DNA from: Phlebotomus papatasi
Lineage: Eukaryota > Arthropoda > Insecta > Diptera > Psychodidae
Length of the DNA: 64,000 nucleotides
Direction: 5' to 3'
Assembly (NCBI RefSeq): GCF_024763615.1
Contig: NC_077223.1
Location: 19,902,001-19,966,000 of the forward strand
Both the position numbers and the translations under genes were made by a program. Shown here piece after piece: positions 21,970-33,539 of the stretch. How positions within the stretch are numbered: the stretch's first letter is position 1; every line of letters begins with the position of its first letter. The notes beneath the pieces were generated by a model, which did not search any database, was not told where the DNA came from, and worked only from the letters and a program-made list of their open reading frames with translations.

Positions 21970-23245
21970 AAGTTAAAGCAGAAAAGCACAGGTTCAAGAG
22001 CTTTTTATGCAATAAAAAAAATACGTTATATTGATTACGTTTCGGTGAAACTACACATACTGTCGTTTTGTTTAATAATAGCGGTGCATAATAAGGTCGA
22101 AACTAGTTCTAAGCAAATAGATTTAGTACAGAGGATCTCAAAATCCTAAATAACAAGCAATTTTAGTGGGTTTTCAAAACCGAATACATAATTAATACTT
22201 AATCTTGTGTCAAAACTTCTCCAGAAATCTTACCAAAAAAGGAATTAAAAAACCTAATGCATGCGTAAGACTAAATCTCAAGTTTGAAATCAATTAAAAA
22301 AAATGATAGCATATGACAATTTTTAAAAAACTATAAATTATGTAATAAATAAAGTAACAAATTCTTTTGTCATCATCTGTAAAATGGAAATCAATTTAAC
22401 CCATTTGGAGAAAATACTCTCAAAGACATTATACCAATTGAGAATTTATCTTGTCAATTCACAAACTTTCAATGAAGTGCAAGTCAGTTAGAGTCCTACA
22501 AAATGCTCTAGTTACCATCTCCACATAATAATACCCACAAATCCCTCCAAATCAAAATCATTTGAGAATTACAGTATGTCCTTTGCACTTAAGTGCTTTT
22601 AGAGAGCTCAGAGATGCTTTGTCATAACTTAGTTGAATTTCTCACCATATATGAGAGACAGTGAAATTAATCAAATTATTCCACTCAATCTAATGTATTC
22701 CTCCAATTAAATTCATTTGAACGTGTGAATGATTCGGTATTACATGTGTTAACTCACAAAACTTACCCATTTGACTTTATAATATGCATTTAGTCGTTGG
22801 GAGCAGTTGGATAAAGAGAATTGCATAAGCTGCCACTGAACACTGTTTTTGAAAATCAATTGAAAATTTATCCTAGTTGCATCTAGTTTTAGCTGGTGTT
22901 CTCGACAATCACAACTTTTGTTATTCTAGGTGAAATAGGGTGTCATCCTTTTACTGCTAGACTTAACAGAGAGAGAGCAGTATATAATAATCCCTCGATT
23001 TTGAGTTATATACAGTGGCCGCTCTCTTATTCGGATGACATCCTGACGGTTTCATTTAAAATTGTAGTTTATATGAATAAATCTTTATAGTTTTTGTTAG
23101 TAAAGTGGATTATAAAACAAATAGTTATCTATAATTAAACTTTCTTTAAATTTTTTTATAATTCTTAAGGAAAAAAGAAGAATTTTGGGCGACATAATAA
23201 TTTATTTTCTTGATTTTTTCCCTTTTTATATAATGCAATTTATGT
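21970..23245. other. Mostly unassigned intron with a P/J end fragment
   Basis: Bases 22955-23015 match the GAGAGCAGTATATAATAAT and CTCGATTTTGAGTTATAT end of TE-P/J. A word shared with 24361 (CCTAAATAACAAGCAATTTT) is at 22144. The rest is unrecognised. Confidence 0.45.
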
Positions 23246-23246
23246 A

Positions 23247-23703
23247 GGGGAGCCTGGGGCAAAACGTCACAAATTGAGAATTTGAAAATTCAATATCTTC
23301 CAAGATATTGATAGCGACTTAAATGTTAAAGAGATAGCGGCTTAAATTTTTTTCCATAGATGGCCTCCATAGACCTTCTTCAAAGTCGTAAGTTTCTTGA
23401 AAATATGTCACCTAGCTATTTTTTTTAAATTTAAGAAAGCTCGTAATAAAGCAAATCAAAATGTGATAAAATCCCATATCTGGTACTATTTGCCCCAGCA
23501 TTTTTGAAAATAGTCACAAAATTACCTTTTAGAAAACAGCTCGATAAATGTATTTCCTTACAAAATAGAGGAAAATGACTTTCACAAAGTTGTAGAGCAG
23601 TAAATTTCCAATAAAACTGCACTAATTAGAAATTTCTGGGGCACTAGGGTAGCTTGTAAAAAAATAAAATATCCGTTTTGTGACTTTTTGCCCCAGTCTC
23701 CCC
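23247..23703. mobile_element. TE-F internal-deletion derivative (457 bp)
   Basis: Same TA-flanked ends as the 8032 copy (GGGGAGCCTGGGGC at left, GCCCCAGTCTCCCC at right). About 470 bp equivalent to 8166-8635 of the long copy is missing, with a small duplication of the AGATAGCGGCTTAA word. Confidence 0.88.
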
Positions 23704-23869
23704 TAATCAAAATCCCGTATGTATAGCCACTGAGAAAGGCGCCCAGTGCGCTGAAGCCGCTAAAGGTTTTGGGAAACTAAGTAACCCTGGGTTGAATCAA
23801 ATTCCACTGACGCTTTCGGAAAGGACATTTATGGACATTTATGTCCTGCCTTCAAATTAAGTCACTGAA

Positions 23870-24590
23870 TAGGTCAGTGTTCACACCATTCCTAATAACG
23901 GTTTTGCAAGGTAAAAGATTAAAAAGGCTCTAGAGAACGAATTTCTCACAGGTCTAAATTGGTTCCAATTGTTTTATGAAACGATAATGCCCCGGTTATT
24001 AACCCATAACAATTAATCGAAAATCAATTATGTTATTTCCCAACTATTTCGGGAGATCTTTTAAGTGATTTATGAATCAGTTCAAATCAGATTTAAATCA
24101 AAAAACGATAAAAAATGCGGAAGCACTTTTGAGATACAGTATCTAAAGGCCCAAATAGACCCAGACTGATCCTCGAGAGTATTTAGTTTTTAAAATTCGA
24201 TTACAAAGGATTAGGTAACGAAAATTTATACAAAGGATCTCTAACTGATGATCCTAAGCCCTAAGTAAATGACAGTTTGAGATAAATATTCTCGAGGATC
24301 AGCCTGAGTGTATTTGGGCCCTAACCAGACTAAAGATTTAGCCTAGTTCTCGATGATTTGGAAATCCTAAATAACAAGCAATTTTAAATGGTATAACTAA
24401 ATGTGATCACTTCTTCTTAAAATGCAAATTTGAGTCAATATTTTTTTTTCTAAAATCTTGCTAGATAAGCAGTTAGAACCGAAGAAGTGAAGCCATATAG
24501 TTAAACCTTAGATCTGGACCCCGTATAAATCACGAGTTCGGGCATTTTGTAAAATATGAAACGCTTTGTCACTCTTTGTCTGCTATAGAT
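23870..24590 (+). repeat. TE-P/J repeat, broken by TE-U
   Basis: Contains CATTCCTAATAACGGTTTTG, AAAAGGCTCTAGAGAACG, AATCAGTTCAAATC and the CACGAGTTCGGGCATTTTG end. TE-U interrupts it at 24146. A further inverted pair (GTGATCACTTCTTC, GAAGAAGTGAAG) at 24385-24510 suggests another unassigned insertion. Confidence 0.65.
24146..24321. mobile_element. TE-U small MITE
   Basis: The inverted ends of about 45 bp contain AGGCCCAAATAGACCCAGAC and GACTGATCCTCGAGA, with TA flanks. A related end occurs alone at 43388-43415 (GGATCAGCCTGAGT). Confidence 0.78.
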
Positions 24591-24643
24591 GAGCTATGTT
24601 TGTGTTAAACCGGACGATTGACCTTACGATCATGGTGCAATTA

Positions 24644-24855
24644 GGGGAAACTGGGGCACCACCAAACACGGGGAAGCACCAAACACTGCAATTTTTTAAT
24701 TAGATATTTAACTTCTAAGGACAAGACCTATAGGAATTTATAGGAGCTATAGGGATGCTTGTCTACTGAAGAAATGGTTGAGATAATCGAAGAAGTTAAG
24801 AAATAAAAATTAGTGTATGGTACTACCCCATGTTTGGCGATGCCCCAGTTTCCCC
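24644..24855. mobile_element. TE-D MITE, uninterrupted copy
   Basis: TA-flanked, starting GGGGAAACTGGGGCACCACC and ending with the inverse (GATGCCCCAGTTTCCCC). Subterminal direct repeats of GCACCAAACAC are present. The second copy is at 46417-46939. Confidence 0.85.
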
Positions 24856-25140
24856 TATTCCTAAACTGAGGGAGAAAATACGAAAATTCAAAACCACAAG
24901 AATTTGGAATTGCTGAACATTTCACCAATTAAGTTCCTAAAAAATTCTGAATCAAAAATTTTCACATGATACAGCTAGTGATAAGGTTCCACCTTTTATG
25001 TGTTATTTAATCATTTAAAAATAAGTTTATTTTATCGATTGATGACTTGGTATTTATTTAGTGAAGGTAGGTAATTTTGTTAAGATCTCAAATTTTGTTT
25101 AAAATAGGTCTCAAGACCGAAGATCTTTGGTAAAGTGAGG

Positions 25141-25618
25141 TAGGGTAAAATGAGGTAATTTGGAACCATTTACAATTTGGGACACTTGAGATTTTTTCAC
25201 TGTTTCAGATGAGAAAAGAGAAAGCAAAGGCCGCAAAATTGAAAAAAAAAACTTTTAAGAAGAAAAGGAACAGATTTCTTCGTTTTGAATCTCTACACTG
25301 AGAAAAAAAGAGGGTGCGATTAACTTTTTTCCTCGTAATTTTAACACTTTTTAGGTGTAAAAATATATCAAAATTTTTTCATGATAATTTTACACCTTTT
25401 TAAATATAAAATTAACACGAAAAATGGTAACTTTAACCCACAATATATCTAAAAAGGGTAATATTTACATCGATTTTGGATCAATAATGCAGGGTAAAAT
25501 TAACATTTCCGGAATGTTATTTTAACCTTTTCGGATTTCTCTCACTCGGTGTAAGACAGTGAGAAAATCTCAAATGTCCCAAATTGTAAATGGTTCCAAA
25601 TTACATCATTTTACCCTA
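25141..25618. mobile_element. TE-C MITE interrupted by TE-A
   Basis: The ends match 1764-1979 (GGGTAAAATGAGGTAATTTG at left, CATCATTTTACCC at right). The TE-A copy sits at the position where the other TE-C reads ATCTCTAAAACAGTG without interruption. Confidence 0.9.
25296..25551 (+). mobile_element. TE-A MITE copy 5 (nested in TE-C)
   Basis: Starts CACTGAGA and ends CTCTCACTCGGTG, with TA on both sides. Somewhat more diverged than copies 1, 3 and 6. Confidence 0.9.
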
Positions 25619-25619
25619 G

Positions 25620-27736
25620 ATAAGAACAAGAAAAAAAACTAAAAATTGTCACATGACTAATAAGTATTTAAACAAACTCAACCAAAACCATTTTGACAAA
25701 ATCAAAAAAGAAAACTTGAAATGATTCACTTAAAAGGTCATTAATAATTATTTTAATTTTCAGTGAATATATCTCTAAATTTTGCAATATTGTCACAAAA
25801 CTTTATAAAAAAAATAAAAAACGAAGTGATATTTTTATGCATTTTGTGCAACTCTAAGTTAAAAAAATGCTTTTCTGCCGAATAGAGTTGAATTTTTATT
25901 TTTATATGTCTTTCGATTTAGTCTCTCGAATTAATAAAATAACCGAGATCTCTTTAAACAATTCAACTTGTCTTTACAGAGTTATGTTGATTTAAAAAAA
26001 CAATCACAGCTTCAATAAGCTTGTCAAGATATATTTTTCCTTTAGCTTAAGCTTAGTACAGAGAAGAATCCCTTTCAGCAAACATATATCAAGATGTGAG
26101 GACACTATCAAGTATGTCACTGCACTCTGAGTGAAAAGGAAGAATGAAGAAAAAGAGGGATTTCTTATTGCACTTTGAAACTTATACTATGGAGAATATA
26201 AATTGAGACATGCTTTTCGTCACGTCCTTTTAAAAAAGTAATGGTTGATGGTTAGGAAAATGTCAAGGAAATGTCCAATGGAGAGATTGTATATATTGTT
26301 CTTTTGATAGAAAATGTTGTGCTTTTTAGTATTTGTGTGCTGTAAATATTGATGGTAAATTCATAGAGTTGAGAATTTTGAGAGTTATTTTAGGAGTGAA
26401 AATTGTGCAAATTTTCAATAAGCATTCAAGAGCATGGCGTTAAATTAAGACTTTTCTGAAAGTTTGTGTAATTAACAAAATTGCATGACCATACATAGCT
26501 CTCTTAGCCCTCTTGCAAAGAACCCCTCGAATTCACTTAAACTTTTACCTGTTTACGACATAAAAGCGCACTCTTCAACCACCCACCACCTTATTTTACC
26601 AGAGGCATACAATATAAGAACATTCTTCTTGCTGTATTTACCCCTACAGTCATGGTATATTTAAGTTATGCTGCATGCGTGATATGACTATCTATATATT
26701 GCATGCAACAACAGTGTGAAAATGAACATTATGTAAATGCATTATGTGGGTTAAAAGGGTGTGCAATATAGGAGAATGGGATTTTGCATCAAGTGAATCT
26801 CTCTCATTTGAGAATACAAGTTTCTCCTTATCTAACAAAAGCTAAATTATTAATTTACTCATGTACTCTATATATAGGAGCATTTAATATAAATTACACT
26901 TTGATAGGAGAACTTTCCAAAACACTTCACCCTAAAGAGTCTACACGCCAATATGTGCAAAAGACTTTTGTACAATGTGTGGGCTTTTAGATTTTCCTTA
27001 CTAGATTGTAATGCATCACTTGAATTGAATTGCATGAAATTTGATGGGTTCTGCAAAGATACGATCTTTCCTAATTCAATTATTCACTCAATTCCCCACA
27101 TTGTGCAGAAAATGTATAACAATGAAAATATTCTTCTAGAGATTAATAAGAGAAATGATATATATAAGAGTCAGAGGGAAAAATGTTTCAATAGAATACT
27201 AAATGTGAGTATAGAGACTTATCTTGCTGAAAATGATAAATTGATACAAAAGGAATTGTAGCACCTCTTCTTCTATACACCTCACCTCATAGTAATACCC
27301 AACAATAGACCAATTGTTTTTGCTCTTGTGACTCCTTACCAAGCATCAATTTTTCATATTGACACCAATTCAGACGATTCCACTAGCATAATTCTCTCCT
27401 CAATGGTACATTATGGAAGATTTATGTTCACATGCTAAAGTCTATGATTACGCCCAATTCCACCACCTTCCGCTATATATCAAACAATCAGTTGTTTTGG
27501 ATAAATTATCAGGGATTATTTCTAGGAAATCTAATACCCCGGAAATATGATGACAAAGTCGTTCAAACTAAGATAAATTAGATGATAAATCAAATTTAGC
27601 CACATGGTTAAAACCGAAAATTCACAATGGGGACATTAAAATTAAATCATTTTTTTATCACCTAAACCGGAAAAGTTTTAGTCACGGAAAACTATCAAAT
27701 TGAATATATTTCATTGAAAAGTATTTTACAGTAAAT
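25620..27736. other. Unassigned intron sequence with a 102-codon frame
   Basis: No repeat of the window's families was found here. The frame at 26953-27261 (plus) has a mixed hydrophilic peptide without recognisable motif and overlaps other short frames. It could be a chance frame in AT-rich DNA. Confidence 0.4.
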
Positions 27737-27952
27737 AGGGTAAGAGCTCATAATTTTGGACAGTTTCTAAATATGGACACTTTGAGGATAAAATTGGACA
27801 CTAAAAATAAATTGATTAAAATTATGGATTTTTATCCTAATATTTTATTAATAATGAATTCCATCTAAATATTTGTTCTTTTTGAAAGATTTCAACACTA
27901 TTTAAATACGTTAAATTTTGAATATGAATTGAGTTAAAATTGCTTGCATTTA
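27737..27952 (-). mobile_element. TE-G fragment (one end only)
   Basis: Begins after TA with GGGTAAGAGCTCATAATTTT and contains the TATGGACACTTTGAGG and ATTGGACAC repeats, then loses similarity near 27952. It is the inverse of the right end of the 13546 copy. Confidence 0.8.
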
Positions 27953-28489
27953 CATTAAATAAATTTGAATATTTTGACGACACTGTCATTGCTGTCGAAG
28001 AGGTGTTCCTTTGACCTTATGACAATATAACATGATTGCGTTAAAACAAATAATTGGATACGATTAATAGTGAAAGATGAACCAGGACGAACCCCTAAAG
28101 CTTGCGGTATAAGCTCAGTTGCTTTAAATATTGCAATCATCCCTAGTTACAAGTAACTCCGAGATGGCTTGCAAAAAAATCTCTATTTTCATACGTTTAA
28201 CTGGGCTTATCAGTGGTTTTTTGTGTTTTATATTTTAAAAAATTATAACCTCATTTTCTAAATATTTTTAGCATTCAGATTCTGTCAGGAGGTCACTCTT
28301 CTAGAGAATTGCAAATTTAAGGTTATAAATCACTTTGGTTAGAGGCTCACGATGGGTAATGAAGTCGGGGTAGATATAAACAAAAGACTTGGATTGAGAA
28401 ATGGTACTTTGTACTCTTGTCGCTGGTGTTGTCTACGAATTTTTATGGTCAATAAAGATCAAAATCTACAGATTCATGCTGAAATCAGG
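27953..28489. other. Unassigned intron sequence
   Basis: The frame at 28140-27955 (minus) is short and has no recognised motif. No repeat was recognised. Confidence 0.4.
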
Positions 28490-28840
28490 AGGGGAATTCT
28501 GTAACGCTCTGGCAATGCCATATGACAAATTGGGTTTGAATCTCAGGAGAGCTTTTTCGAAAATGCGATTCTGTAACCGCGACATTGCCATTTCAGCTCA
28601 CGTGGCATTGTCAGAAGTCACATATTTGAGATTTCTGACGATTAAAATGACAATGAATATTGTTAAACAAATCACTCAATACGTACTGAATTTTTATAAA
28701 ATCATAAAGTAAGGGCATTTCATTAAAAAATCAGTGAATTGCATTTTCTAACTCATATGATATGACAAAAAAAGCTCGAATGGCATTGTCAGGTTTCGAA
28801 CTCACGCGTGACAATGCCACGACAATTACAGAATTCCCCT
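28490..28840 (+). mobile_element. TE-E copy, forward, complete
   Basis: A 351-bp copy from AGGGGAATTCTGTAACGCTC to CAATTACAGAATTCCCCT, very similar to 17619-17969. The open frame from 28401 runs into it and is a shadow. A 45-bp TE-E end fragment follows at 28862. Confidence 0.87.
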
Positions 28841-29012
28841 ACAGGTACTGTATATGGCCTCTAGGGGAATTCTTTAATAGTATGACAAAGTCATATGATA
28901 AATTTATATCTAGAAGGCAAGGGGTACTATAAGGTCCCACAGCGGACTTGGCTTTTGAATCGTGTTGAACCAGGCATTTTATGCAAGAAGCCTTGTTTCT
29001 AAAAGGGACGTA

Positions 29013-29228
29013 GGGTGGAGTTATTACTTATGGACGTTATACACTTGTGGACAGCGTGCAAAATCTTAAGTTCTTACCAAAAATAGATTTCAAAAAACCA
29101 TAAAATTATCAGTTTATGGTGTGTTTAACAATTTTGAGATTTTTCGAAATTTGTTTTGGGTAAGAAAATAAGATTTTTGCAAGCTGTTCAAGTGTATAAC
29201 GTCCATGTATAAAGTGATGACTCCACCC
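29013..29228. mobile_element. TE-M MITE
   Basis: A 216-bp TA-flanked element with arms of about 80 bp starting GGGTGGAGTTATTACTTATG, containing GGACGTTATACACTTG and TCTTA(A/T)(G/T)TTCTTACC on both arms. Confidence 0.87.
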
Positions 29229-29900
29229 TAAGTGGCTATTAAGAAAATACTAAGTTTTATCAAGGAATATATTCAAAATTTTATCATAAAGTAGAGTTTT
29301 AATTGAAAGGATCGCAAAATCAAAAAATTGGAATCAATCCCCCAATTCTAAAATTACTGAATTCTATTATATTCAAACATATGCAGACACTGTAAGATTA
29401 TCCTAATTTTTGAAATCTATTAATTTATTTGTAGTATTTGACTTTTCAAATTGATTTTTTTAAATTTTTTTATGCATTTCTGAAACATTAACAAAAATTG
29501 AATAAAGAATTGTTGGGAAAATTTTAAAGTAAGACCGTTTGTAAAATATTAGAATATTTGAAAATAAGGATTTGTAAGTCTTTTTTAACAAGAAATATTT
29601 CTTTAAAAATTAGTTAAAACCCTTCAAATCCAAAATTTTAAAATGAAAATCTTGGAAAATACTAGCACTTTTTAAGATTTATATTTTCCAATTATTTTAA
29701 AAAGGAATAACTTAGTTTTAATATTGGATTTTTTTAAACTACAATTTTTATTGTTTAATTTTTATTCTTTTTGAAATATAAACAAAGGAATCATTAGTAA
29801 AGAATCATTGGTAAATTTCCTTTTGACTTGTATATTAACACAAATTTAATCATCTTAAGTTCTTTTATCATTTTATAGTATTCTCGCATTTTGTTATTAA
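29229..29900. other. AT-rich intron sequence, nothing recognised
   Basis: Very AT-rich with frequent homopolymer runs. No coding or repeat signal. Confidence 0.5.
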
Positions 29901-29963
29901 TTTTGAACTATATTTTAAAGAAATCGTTTAAAATTTTAATTAGAGTAAATTTAATACTAGGAG

Positions 29964-31036
29964 AATGCTCAACGCAGAATAACTTTTGTTTAGGGTTGAA
30001 TAACCGGCTATCGCCATATTTAGGAAAAAATTAAATTAATTTAATCATAACTTTTGAATCCTTGTTACAAGATAAGTCAAATTTGACACAAAGTTACTTA
30101 GATGTATTAGCTCTAGATACGTGAAAACAATAATCCTAGAACATAACGCTGGACTACTTAAAAAACTGATTTTTATTAATAATGCAAAAATAACCATTTC
30201 GTCGCCACTTGTTACCACTTTTCGCCAGTTTTGTAAAATTTGTAACCACTTCTCGCCACCCACTTGAAAAGAACCACACTCGGTTATTTTAGGCAATGCT
30301 ATGAAAAGAATACATTCACCATTTCTCTTTCCTTGTGATCACTTTATTATCACTCTCTTTAAATGATTTTTCTTCACTTTTATTTGAGAAATAAAATTAT
30401 GGGGCTTTTGCAGAAAGTAAACAATGCAGATTTGACAACTGAGAATGTACGAAGTGAAGTTAGCGTCGCCTATTGAAAAGATATGGCGACAGGTGGTAAA
30501 ATCAATTCCAGAATATTACCACTTCTCGCCATGCCTCATTTTTATACAAAAATAATATAAAATGAAATATTAATTGACTAAATACAAATTTTATGTATTC
30601 CACAAGTGCAATTAAATATTCAATAGACAAATTATTTACCCAAATAGATATTTTTGGCCTGATGAAAATTTGACGACACTTAGTACATTTGGTAAGAGAT
30701 GTTGTATTCGATGCACTTGCTTAAAATATTGCTCTAAAAAGTGATGAAAATCGTGAATCCAAAACGAATAATTATTATTTTTCGATTCTATGCGTAGAAG
30801 CAGAAACAATACAAAAAAATTGCGACTCATTTATTTCATAAATTGCGAAAAATAGCGATTTCAATGTAAGTGGCGAGAAGTGGGGCACTGGCGAGAACTG
30901 GTGATTCCACCCTAGTAAATATGTTTTTGATTTTTCAATGAGAGTGAGTGAGATCTAAATCTAGTCATTTCGCTCATTCTCATGGAAAATTTTAAAAACA
31001 TATTTACAAACAAAAGTTATTGTACGCTGGTCATTA
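29964..31036. mobile_element. TE-N element interrupted by TE-L
   Basis: The left end GCTCAACGCAGAATAACTTT stops at 29992 and resumes at 30913 with GTAAATATGTTTTTGATTTT, then the GAGAGTGAGTGAGA core and the right end AGTTATTGTACGCTGGTCAT. The intact form is seen at 31171-31319 and 56681-56830. Confidence 0.8.
29993..30912. mobile_element. TE-L element copy 2 (about 920 bp, nested in TE-N)
   Basis: TA-flanked. The left end is diverged (GGGTTGAATAACCGGCTATC) and the right end CTGGTGATTCCACCC matches copy 1. It shares the CAAATTTGACACAAAGTTA, TTCTCGCCACCCACTTGAAA and TTTGACAACTGAGAAT blocks. Confidence 0.85.
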
Positions 31037-31319
31037 TGCTCAACTCACAATAACTTTTGTTTTGCAAACACATTTTCAACATTTCAATGAGAGTGAGTGA
31101 GACCTAGATCTTTATTTTAAAGAAATCGTTTAAAATTTTAATTAGAGTAATTACAATACTAGGAGATTTATACTCAACGCACAATAACTTTTGTTTTGTA
31201 AACACGTTTTCGACATTTCAATGAGAGTGAGTGAGACCTAGATCTAGTCATCTCGTTCACTATTATAGAAAATTTCGAAAACATGTTTACAAACAAAAGT
31301 TATTGTGCGTTGGGCATTA
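31036..31319. mobile_element. Partial plus complete TE-N copies with duplicated flank
   Basis: A half TE-N (31036-31111) is followed by about 60 bp that duplicates 29905-29963 (AAAGAAATCGTTTAAAATTT, TACTAGGAGA), then a complete TE-N (31171-31319) with ends CAACGCACAATAACTTTTG and its inverse. This indicates a local duplication. Confidence 0.75.
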
Positions 31320-33345
31320 AATTTATTTACGATTAAATATTCAACTGTTTGTAACTACTATATTACTGACCACAGGAATTTAGTCTACTATAGGGATAAA
31401 ATCTCAAATAACATTATAATTTCCGTCGTTTAGTATCTAAAAAACATAATTTCGGTTTGCAATTTTTAACTTTAGCCGAAAAAATAAAATTGATTTCTAT
31501 TTTAAATGGAAACCATGCCATAAACTATGTCAAATTCTCAAAAAGTTTCAATATAAATTTATTAATTATATTATGATGTCAAGTAAGTTGCCTTTGAAAG
31601 AATTCTTGGCAGGAACTCTGCAACACTTGCAAGTTCAACAACTTAAATGCATTCAAAAAAGTTTATTTTGGTGAACTTTTAAATATTGCCATAGCAACTG
31701 ATATGTAGTTGTAAATACATGGAGAAGTTTAAAATAAATATCAAATGCCACTATAGTGCAAAATCTGATATCCCTTGAAATGAACAATGAATTCTCCACG
31801 AGGATGTACTTCAAATTGTTATGTGATCCGTGTACAATTTTGAAACACAAACCGAGTTGAGAACTGTGGAATTTTCAAATGACTTGTCATTCTGAATTCG
31901 TAACAATAGCGAAATATCAAACAGAAGGTACCATCAGCAAACTTTGTATAATCCTTCACTTTACATTGACCTGCATATATCCCTTTTCTCAAGTTCCAAT
32001 TTCATCTAACAATCTACTCACAAATTATTATCTTTTGCCATCTATGCAAATCAATTTGCTTCTAAACAGTTATATACCAGCAGGCAAATATTTATTCAAT
32101 AATTCTATGGAGTGAATGTATATGGCAAATATATCTCCAACATTCACATCTTCAATGTGATATGGACATTATACCTCAACTTCACTTCACATTCATCCAT
32201 GTCTATTGTTAACTGCTAGTTATTGACATACAACATATCCCGAATTTAATCCTCAATTTACTCCCTATATACAATTTTATGCAGTTGACACCGCATGATG
32301 GTACTAAACTCACACATAAAATAGGAAGAAAGTTGATATCAAATATTCCCATCACTGTCACTAAATTGATATCTAAACATGAAATTAACAATAAATGTCC
32401 AATATTTACACACTCTCTAAAGCTATTAAGTTAATTAAATGATTAATATTGACGTGGAAGCATTTTACGATTAATACTTTTAAAACCAACAAGCTTCACA
32501 GAATATTAATAATTATTCAATGAGAGGAAAATTTGGTTGATTGACTTTTCCAACAGTGAATTGCAAAACATTGCGTTCCAGGGAATAATTTCAGGACAAT
32601 AACAGCTATGAAAAATCTATAGATAGATAGAATTTCCGTTAAAAATTAATACAACAAAAAATGTATAATGTGTCGGCATGCACAATACGATATACACGCA
32701 AATAGTGCAAGTTTAATCTCATACATCGCTCATTAACATATCATTGCCATCTTCTGATAGAAAATTTAATAAACATTTATAACAATTAATTACAATAATA
32801 TTACAATTAAAAATTTCTTTGACTCTTTTAGAAATACTGGAAATACTTCTAAAAAAAGCAATGTTTTTTCATGTTCGCAGTGTGTTTGATGTTATCACTT
32901 CCCTATTATATACAAAACGCAACGTCGATGTCGCATAATTCATAATATCATTATTACAAAAATGATGTTTTTTGCATAAAATTTGCAAACAAAATATTGA
33001 TAAATTTCCATAAATATACTTTCAGGAAAGACAGCCAATTCTTCCATGGAAATTATTTTTTGAATGTTCTCGAAATCCCGAAAATAAGTACCATATACAA
33101 ATGAATTTGCCCTTTGGGGGTAACTACCACCCTATTGTTCGTAGCACTACAAAAGGACATCTTTACCGATTATGCATGACACATAGGAATTAGATTAGTG
33201 AAGACCATCCTTAATAACCTTAAGTGCTAAAATTAAGGAAAAGCTTACAAAAAAAGTCATTTCCGGACGGCAAAATCTCCCAAATCAACAGTATACATAT
33301 ATATCGCACTCCCGCTATTGTATTGGCACTTTCAGCATATTTCAT
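31320..33345. other. Unassigned intron sequence
   Basis: Roughly 2 kb with no repeat match within the window. Small open frames at 31653-31850 (minus), 31879-32115 (plus) and 32209-32391 (minus) have no motifs. Confidence 0.45.
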
Positions 33346-33539
33346 TTTTAGCCGGTCGTTACCACTCCTAGAGCCAAACGGTTAGAGATAAAGACCTAAG
33401 AGCCTTCGGAGAATCCCCCCATAAGTCGACCGTTGAGCCACTAAAATGCCCCTTATTTCCTCCTCACCCCTACCCTTCCACCAAAATTGAGTTTTTTGGA
33501 TCGCTCAAAAACTCGTCTGATTTTTTCATTTTTGGATAT

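Noticed and set aside
17608..28712. Recurring 77-103 codon frames (17608-17841, 28401-28712) with a shared GGEFCNALAMPYDKLG peptide
   Set aside because: They are the same stretch of the TE-E repeat; frames are broken in other copies (3859-4132) and run off the element ends.
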